In this document: piece by piece, positions 17,934 through 26,900 of the stretch | Layout: each line of letters begins with the position of its first letter | Position numbering within the stretch: position 1 is the stretch's first letter | Assembly (NCBI GenBank): GCA_009602735.1 | Contig: WELA01010100.1 | Location: forward strand, 601,516-636,315 | Direction of reading: 5' to 3' | DNA: 34,800 nucleotides | Origin: Mesotaenium endlicherianum | Lineage: Eukaryota > Streptophyta > Zygnematophyceae > Zygnematales > Mesotaeniaceae | Notes under the pieces: model-generated | Seen by the model: only the letters and a program-made list of their open reading frames with translations | What the model was told of the DNA's origin: nothing | Database searches by the model: none | Translations under genes and position numbers: made by a program

Positions 17934-20900
17934 CATTCAGGGGGTTCCGTCAGCTCCCATAAAGATCCAGGCAAGAAAAAGCACAAAGGGGTTCGCAGGA
18001 TAGGCGAGAGGGATGCGGGATGAAGGTGAGGGGGGCAAGCGAGGGTGAAAATGAGGGTGAGGGCGGGGTGAGTCTGCGGTCGGAGGCCGAGAGCTCGAAG
18101 AAACGGATTGAACGGATTGATTCAGGGTTTTGGGATTCTCGAAAAAAAGGTCTGAGAAGGAAAAACTTGAAGGTCAGAGTTAGCTGTCTGTCATGAGGAG
18201 GGCTGAAGTTATGAGACTTCAGAACCGACATCTGAGGCCAGGAGTTAGGGTTCAAGGCTGGCAAAGGTTAAAACTGCGAGTTGAGAGTTGGACATCCAGA
18301 GACTGAAGTTTGAAAGTGTCGGAGATGGTGAGAACAAGGGAGGGATGGGCGGCGAAACGGGCGGGGGAATGGGCGAAGGGATGGGCGGCGGCGAGATGGG
18401 CGGCTCTGCTCACGGCGGCGCAGCCAAACGCTCAAACTTCGACAAAAGTGGTCTAGGGTTTGCAAACGAGGGTTTTGGGTCTGAGGCGGACCACTGCATC
18501 TGTGCAGGCGCACCGACGCTCGTGTCAATGACGGAGTAACGACAATGTGAAAAGCGGATGTGAGTGGTGCGCATCAGACATAGCCCAAGAAGAGTGCAAA
18601 GAAAAGTTGGAATCGGGCTGGCCATGCTCCTGGCTCCGGGGTTCAGCAGGGAGGGTCGCTGATCTGGCAGGACATTGGGCGGCAGGCCAACGTGAGCCTC
18701 AGAGGGAGCCGCCAGAGACTGTCCAGAAAACGTCTGACTCGTGCAACAGCTGGCCAATTGAAGCGGCCTGCCAGCTGGCGCTTGGTCAAGCCTGTGAGGG
18801 AGACAACAGGATGCTTCTGGAAAAAAAGCTCCAGCGTACGTGGGAGCAGGAGCGTGCATGTGCACGAGTGAGTGGAGCAAATGAGGGTGAGTGAAGAAAG
18901 CGTGAGGAGAGAGGGACGGGAGGGGGGGGANAAAGGGTGAGAGGAAGAACAAGTGGCAGAGAGAGGGAGTGGGTGGTGAGAGGGGGAGGGACGGAGGGAA
19001 GGGGGAGGGGAGGTACAAATGGAACTCACTCGAGGCTGCGAGTTTGTCGCCCTCCTCTCCCAGCCCCAGCACAGCCTGCAGCCACCGACATCAGTCTCCT
19101 CACAGAAGGTTTAGGGCAGGTGTCATCGAACTTGTCATTAACGAGAACATAAATGAAGAGGCTCTTGCCCTATATATGTCACATTCACTGACATATAAAG
19201 TAAAACACGTATATACACATATATATATATATATATATATATATTTGTATATTTAAACATGTATATCTAGTTAAATTTAATAACATAATTTTTTTTTTTT
19301 ACGTATGTATATATATACTTATGCATACATGGGTACGTACCTATGAATGTATACGTATGTACATATACAAGAGCACACAGTAAGAAGGCTGTTCTCACCT
19401 TGAGCTTCACATATGTGTCGTCGAGATTGTCGTTAACGAGCATGTGATTGAAGAGGCTGCGGTCCTGGCCCCGCTCCATCTCAGCCTTGGCATTCTTCAG
19501 CCGCTTCTCGATCTGCGCCTCTGTCTCTGTTCCTCTGCTCATCAAACGCAAGCACACACGCGCGCACGCAAGCGTGTCACCCACTAGTGCACGCATCCGC
19601 ACACACGCCCGTACGCATATGCATGCATACGTACGCAGGCACGCACGCACGTGCGTGCTCAAGCACGCATTGCAAGCACACACGCACACACACACACGCA
19701 TACACACTTGACATGTATGCAAACATACACATGCATGCACGCGCACATGCACACACATACAAATGCACGCGCACGCACACACGTGCACATGTGCACACGC
19801 ACGCACGCCCATGTACGAACAGACATGCACACACAGATAGAGACACGCATACAGGCGTGCGAGTGGCGCGGCATGCTCGTGAGCTGCAGAGCATGATGAC
19901 ACTCTCTGAAGACGTCACAGAGGTACTAATGACACTCCCCTAAAACTTCAAGGTTCAAGGTTTTCAAAACCCCAGCTTATAGGGCAAGAGAGTATGCACC
20001 GGCCGTGGAAACGCTTCCCACGCTTTTCAGATGATGGCGGCAAGACAAGAGGGACGTGGGTTTAAGGTTCTTACTTTCAGGGATGTAGGATTACAGGGTT
20101 ACGATTCTAGAGGGTCTCCGGTTCCAGGAAGAGAAGAGTATGTACCGGCAAAGACAAACGCTTTTGAGTTCTTCAAAGGAGGGCTGCGAGACAAAAATAG
20201 AAGGACCTAATTTTGGAGATTCAGGGTTCAAGGGGCCTTAGAACTTGGGGTTTAAGGTACAAGGTTTAAGGTTCAAAGTTTAGGGCTCCAGCATTTTCAA
20301 AATTGGGGAGAGAGGGCATGTACCGGCCGCGCAGGCGCTTCTCGAGCTCTTCAAACGAGGGCGGCGAGACGAAGACAAACGTGGCGGGCAGCGAGGAGTC
20401 CTTCACCTGCTTTGCACCTTGCACGTCGATGTCCAGTATGCACATCTTGATTCGGATACAAACACACGCACATGCACACGCACACGCACAGACGCGCACG
20501 CACAGACGCGCACGCACATGCACAAACGTGCATACGGAAGCACACACAGGCACAGATGTCAGATGCACAGGCAAGTCACAACCAACACGAGCGCACATAC
20601 GCTTATGCAGCGCACGTGTGTCTGGCCTCCTGCACGTCTATTTGGTAGTATGCACATCTGAACATGCACATACAAACACGCGCACACGCACATGCACACG
20701 CAAGCTAGCTCTCACACACGTACGCATAAGCTCATACATACTGCTTATAAGTTTCATAGTCACAGTACGTTTGACAATGTCACACAGAGAGAAGAAGAAA
20801 GAGGGAAAGAGGGGCAAGAGAGAGGGAGAGAGAGAGAAAGAGAGTGCAGTTAGCTAGCCCACCTTGCCAGAGTCAATCAATTTCCCCCCCAAGCCCACAT

Positions 20901-23900
20901 CCTCACACCCAAGTTCTCACCCCTAACCCCAAACCTAACCCTAACTTTAAACCTAATCCCAATCCTAACCCCACCCAACCCTCCAGACCCTAGTCCCAAA
21001 CGTACATGTGGCGGTCGCCCTCACCTTGCCGGAGACGGTGAGCTTCTGCACGGCAGCAATGCCGGTGCCCCACATGTTCATAACGGCAGCACACACGTTG
21101 TCGTGAATGGTACCGAAGGCTATCCGGGTACAAACTTAGGCCTGGAGGCCTAGTCTCAAACTCCCAGCCCTAGATACGAATCCTAACCCTAAAAGAGAAC
21201 CATAACCCTAAAGAAAACCCTGACCCTCAAATAACCATAATTCTGAAGGAAATCCTGACCCTAAAGGAAAACCGCAACCCTGAAGGAAACCCTAGTCCTA
21301 AGAAGAGAAGCCCTAAGCCCAAGCCTCACCTTGCCAGAGTCGGTGACCTTCTGCACGGCGGCGATGCTCGTGCCGTACATGTTGCCGTGCACGTCGGCAA
21401 ACTCCAGAAACTTCTTCTCGCCCACCTCGCGTTCCATCACCTCGCGCGACGTGAAGTTGTAGTGCACCCCGTCGACCTCCCCCTCGCGGGGCGCGCGCGT
21501 CGTGTGGCTGACCGAGAACCCGCAGCTGCCGGGGAACTCGGCCATTAATTTGTTTATGAGCGTGCCCTTGCCCACGCCGGAGGGCCCGCAGATGACAGCT
21601 GGCGCGAGCGGGGGCGCCGTGCTGGCGGGGCTCCAAGCGACGACCTCGAGGGCGGCGCCGAGCGTCTCGCGCTGCTGGCGCACGTACGGGGTGTCCACCT
21701 GGCGGCGCCGCGGGCAGCCACGACGCCGCGGGGTCAGTGCTTGAGGCTGGCTGACTTGCAGCTCGACAACCCTAGCTGTATGAGAGTAATAACGTTTAAG
21801 CCCAAGTCTGACCGACTGTCTATGAAGCCATTTTATTTTAGTATCAACCAGATACTTCTTCTCAAAAAGCCGTACAGAGATTCTAAATGCCATGCACAAT
21901 GTTTTATATATCAAAAATCTGCCGGCTCGAGGAAACAGCACAAGCAGCAGCAGCAGCCCCAGCACCTCGGGGCTGAGGCGCTTATTCAAACCAAGGTCTC
22001 TTTCCCGCATGCCCTTCCTTGCACATACGCGCGCCCGCAAGACTCCCCGTCCTCACCGCCCCTCTGCTTTCCCTCCCCCCTTCCTTCAACAACCCCCCCC
22101 CTTCCCCTGTGAAGCCTCCACCGCAGGTGCAACAGTATGCTTTATCAGACTCTCGCTCAACCTTAAAAACACCAGAAACTGAACTCGGCAACCTACAACC
22201 TTGACCCAAAACCCTATGCTCATCATCAACTAAATTGCTCCTTCAACGTCCCCTCCTCCTTCCCCCGTCAAGTCTCCACTGCAGGCGTTCAATAACAAAA
22301 TAATACAATTTTCCCACTCATCTAAACTCTGGAAGCTGAACCCAGCAACCTACACAACCTTGATCCAAAATCCTAAAACTGAAACCCTATCCTCATCACC
22401 AGTTGGAAATGCGTGTGGCACTCTTTACGAGATGCTGGGCAAGGTATGGCTGCAGCAGCAGCAACATTGCAACAGAGTAATAACTCTAACTCTCACCCCC
22501 CTGACGCAGAAGGCACCAGAGCTCATGGCGATGACAGCGGTGCTATGGTCTGGGCAATGGCGATCGTGGCGATGCTACGGTGCTGATAAAGGCTAGGGGT
22601 TTCGAATTTCAGTTTGGTATAGGGTTTAATTTGGTCATGCCGATGTTCACAATGATCAAGAGTTCACGTCATTGGTGCTCCGTAACATGAAGGTGTCGCT
22701 GTTGTTATTGTTGCTGCTATTGTTGTTGTTGTTCTGGTTGTTGTTGTTTTCTATATTCCATAACTTTTGCAAGCTCAGCCGCAGCCGCACATTGCGGGCG
22801 CGACACGTGTCTGTACCTCGAGGATCCACGTGTCGTTGGTGGGCCGCTCGCCGTAGCCGCCAAACACGAGGATGCGCGATGAGCCAATGGCATGCGCCGA
22901 ATGGGAGCAGCGGGCGGCCGGCGGCGAGCCCCACACCGTAGGCGTGACCCTGTCAAACCACCCCCACCCCCACCGCCAACGCCCCGGCAGTGCTTAGACA
23001 GTTTAGACGGGTGTATGGCAATATGTCTAGAGGAGGTATGGGTGCGTTCAACGGTGCCTGACTGGATATGAAAGCAGTCGTGCTCATGTTGTGTTCTTGA
23101 ATATGTTTGCGCGCCCAAATGACGATGTCAGAGCATGTGTGCAAGTGCACGTGCATGTGCACGTGTCACAAAAATTATTTCCAAGAAAGCACATGACTTC
23201 ATCCACTTTGAAGCTGCCATCACCTCTTGCAGAGACAACATTCATAAGAAGGTGAAAATAGGCTATGATAAAATGTAGGAAAGGAAGAGGAAGAGGAAGG
23301 GGGGAGGGGGGTCAGAGTAATAGGATAGAAGGAGAGGGGGGGAGCAAAGGGGGGAACGGGCCGGGCGTCGCACAGGTGACGGTGCTCTCGCTNNNNNNNN
23401 NNNNNNNNNNNNNNNNNNNNNNNNNNNNNNNNNNNNNNNNNNNNGGGGGGAGGGAGTAAGGGGAAAGAAGGACAGCGGGAGAGCAAAGGGGGGGAGGGGG
23501 AGAGAGTAAGTGGAAAGAAGGAGGGTGGGAGGGCAAAGGGGGGGGGGCGCTGAGTAAGAGGGAAGGGGACTTCCTACCACTTCTTCTGAGCAACATCGAG
23601 AATGTGGACGTCGTTCATAGAGCCCTCCTCGCTGTGGCCTCCTATTATGTACTGCAAGGTGGACGGCCATGGCCATGGTCATGAGTACGAGGAGAGAGGG
23701 AGGGCGAGCGGTCGAAAGAGAGAGGGAGGGAGAGAGGCTGAAAGAGAGAGGGGGCGACAGAGAGGGAGGGAGGGGGGGAGAGAGAGTGAAAACAAGAGGG
23801 GGGGACGCAGAGGGCGGGAGGGAGCAAGAGAGAAAAAGGGATCAGTGTGGTCAGGGTGAACGAGAAAGCTCAGACTACTTCCCTCCCAAGGGGGATAGCC

Positions 23901-26900
23901 GGCCTGAGCGTCTCTATGAGACTGACAAAAGCGTATCCATGCAAGAGAGCTTTCCCTAAGGCTTCAATCAGCTTCAGAACTCCTCTGTGTCGTCCGTGCC
24001 CGCACACGCACTCGCACACGCGCACACGTGTTGCTGGCTAGTCAACAGCCGCTCGGGGCTGCCTTCTAATCAAAGGACAACGACGAAGCTGCAGAGAGCT
24101 GATACCTGGCTTGCATTTCGCGAAGTACTCCGGTGCCTGTCCCCCTCCGCCCCTCTCTCTCCCCCTACTCCTCGCCCACTGCCTCCCCCTTGCTGACTCT
24201 CTCTCCCTCTTCCCAACCTCTCTCTGTTCCCCTTTCCCTCTCTTCCCCTTCCCCCCCACCCCCCACCTCCTCCACCCAACCCCTCCCCCTCTCCCTCCCC
24301 CTCGGCCGCCCTCCCAATCCTTTTCTAACCTCCCTCTCTCCCTCCCACCCTCATCTCCCACGGCCTTCCTTTCAGGACCCGCCCCCCGCTGGCAACAGGA
24401 AGTCCCGGCTTTCCAGGCCCTCCCCCCCAACTGCGAGGTGACGTGTGAGTAGAGAACAGACACACGATACAGTGGACTTCTCACACGAGACAGAGACTTC
24501 TCAGCAGTGAGCCTTCCGCCGAAGAGTCTCCAGACCAGCGGCATGCGCGATGGCCCTGGCTGGGGAAAGCCTCTGCATTGGCCAAAGAAGCCATGTGAAA
24601 CCTCTCCGGCAACCAGCCATGTCCCGGGATCGGCTATGGCCTTCTCCTCGTACTCTCGAGAGCGTGCAATGTCGACAACTGACGGGAGACGACGCACGGG
24701 AAGCTTCACCACTCTAGTGCCGATTGTGGTGACAGGTGATGAGGCGCGAGGGGTGACGCATCACATCATAAGCAGCCTTGCCGCTGTGGTGCCGATCACG
24801 GCGACAGATGGCGACGGGAGCGAGAGGGTGAAGCGCGAGAGGCGAGGCCTCACCACTTTGGTGCCGATCACAGTGACAGATGGCGAGGAGCGGGGGGGCG
24901 GGGCGAGGCCCTCGATGGCCGGGCGGGACCACGTCTTGGTCTCCGTGTTGAACTCCAGCACATCTCCCTGCATGCACCCCCACACCATGTGGCAATCAAT
25001 CACACGTTCTGCTCACTCTCTCTCTCTTCTCTCTTTCTCTCCCTTCGCTTGAGTCTCAGTGTTGAACCCAGCACTTGTCCCCTCACCTCATGCCATGCCA
25101 TGATCAAATAGCAGGTTCTGCTCTGCTCTCTTTACCTTTGCTCAAGAGCGAAGGGGCAGAGCAAGACAAACTGAGCAGTGCCCAAAGCGAGCTTCAGAAC
25201 GTTAGCAATGCCGGAGGCGGGCGCTTAGCTCCTGACATAAATTCCACTCCTGAAGAAGACTCTCTCTAAGTTGTCTGCCCAGCCTCCACCCGCCCTTGCA
25301 AATGTGCTATATCGCGGCGGCAAAAGAGAAAGGCCCAAGCTACTAAGACTCGCTTCACGCCTTCCGAGAGCTGAAGTTCGATACTTCCCCCTATAATATG
25401 AAATAAATTATCAAGATAGACTAATGAGAGTAAATATGGAAATAAGTATTAACTATATATACGTGTGTGTGTGTGTGTATGTGAGCATGTGTGTGTGTGT
25501 GTGAGCATGTGTGTATGTGAGCATGTGTATGTATGTGAGCATGTGTTTGTGTGTGTGTGTGTTATATGAGGGTCTACAACTCCTGACTTGAATTAAGTTG
25601 ATATCCCTTTAGCATCTTCTCAATCCCTGCTGAAGCTGTTGTAAGACTGCAAGCGATGATCCAGCCGCCAGCTCAACAACTGCCCTGGGCCCCCAGCTGT
25701 TGCCAGATGTCACTCTCAAGTGCTCCGGGCACTCTTCCCCACACTAGACAGCCTCAGAGACGATCCTGAAGCAGACTGCTACCAGAAAGAAGTGAGAGGA
25801 ATGAATCCACATGGGCTCCTATTTCTCCAGTCCCCTCCTTCTAGTTTTGTACTTTACTTGTACTTTAAGTACTTGTTGACCATAAAACCTTGGACTCTTT
25901 TACTCTTTCAATGCCAAACCTGAACCCTGCACGGGCTCTTCTCCTCTTTTCCTTCAGTGCAGAACCAAATCCCTGCAAGTTTCTTTCACTCTCCTACTCC
26001 TTCACTGAAAATCTAAACCTGGGCAAGATCCCCCTTACCCTTTTACTCCTTACTACGGACCCAAGAAAGTGCACCACAGGATGCGCAGCTGCTGTTGCTG
26101 CCCCTTTGCTTTCTGACAACCATAATATTATATCGACATTTTTCTATGACGACCATAATAATATATCGACATTTATATATATGATGTCGACAATGTGCGC
26201 ACGTTGCGACGTAGTGAACAACTTTCCCCCACCGACAATGTTGGGTGATAGCAGCGACCAAGAAGCCGCCATGCCATTTCCACGAGCTAGCAGCAGTAGG
26301 GTAAGGCAGAAGAGATTGAAGGCAGCCCTGGCACACTAATTAGATTAATGCAATGTATCAACTGTGCACGAGCATAGTGGTTCGCAATATATGTGCGTGT
26401 ATACATGTATGTATATGTATACATAAATAAACATATATATACATATATATATGTATATATATGTATATATATGTATATGCTCTGTATACCTGTATGTACA
26501 TGTAGAATGAGTCAGAAACATCTCTTACCAGGGTCTGTTCTTTGGCATAGCCCCCGTACACGAAGATCGACTTCCCCACCACTGCAGCAGAGAAGAATCC
26601 GGACACACACACATGGGCACCAACTAAGGGAGAGTGGACAAGTCAGAGACGCTGCTGCTGCCACTGATGCTGCATCTGCTGCTACTGATGCTGCTGCTGC
26701 TGCTCCTGCTTCTGCTGCTGCTGGTGATGCTTCCGCTTGCTACGCTTGCTGCTTACAAGCCATGGATCCTCGACAGGAAGGAGAGCAGGTCCTTCAGAAG
26801 AAGAGCTTGGCTTGAGATAGATAACCCACGAGTTTTAAGTAGTATTTGGAGGGGAGGAAGGGAGGGGGATGCGGGAGGTTTGCAAGGCCTATTGGGTTGA

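Larger units (their letters stand above)
19535..20323 (-). repeat. GK intron: CA tract and two exon echoes
   Basis: (CA/CG)n at 19550-19860 (TG on the sense strand), then two diverged copies of the preceding exon's 3' end at 19978-20052 and 20128-20200, separated by TTTAAGGTTC/TTCAGGG text. See the separate echo entries. Confidence 0.65.

Noticed and set aside
24507..25052. Plus-strand open frame with VPI-T-TDG repeats
   Set aside because: It is the antisense of kelch exon 3 and its two echoes.
26395..26490. TA/TATG tract as a promoter element
   Set aside because: It lies inside a GK intron between phase-matched kelch exons.
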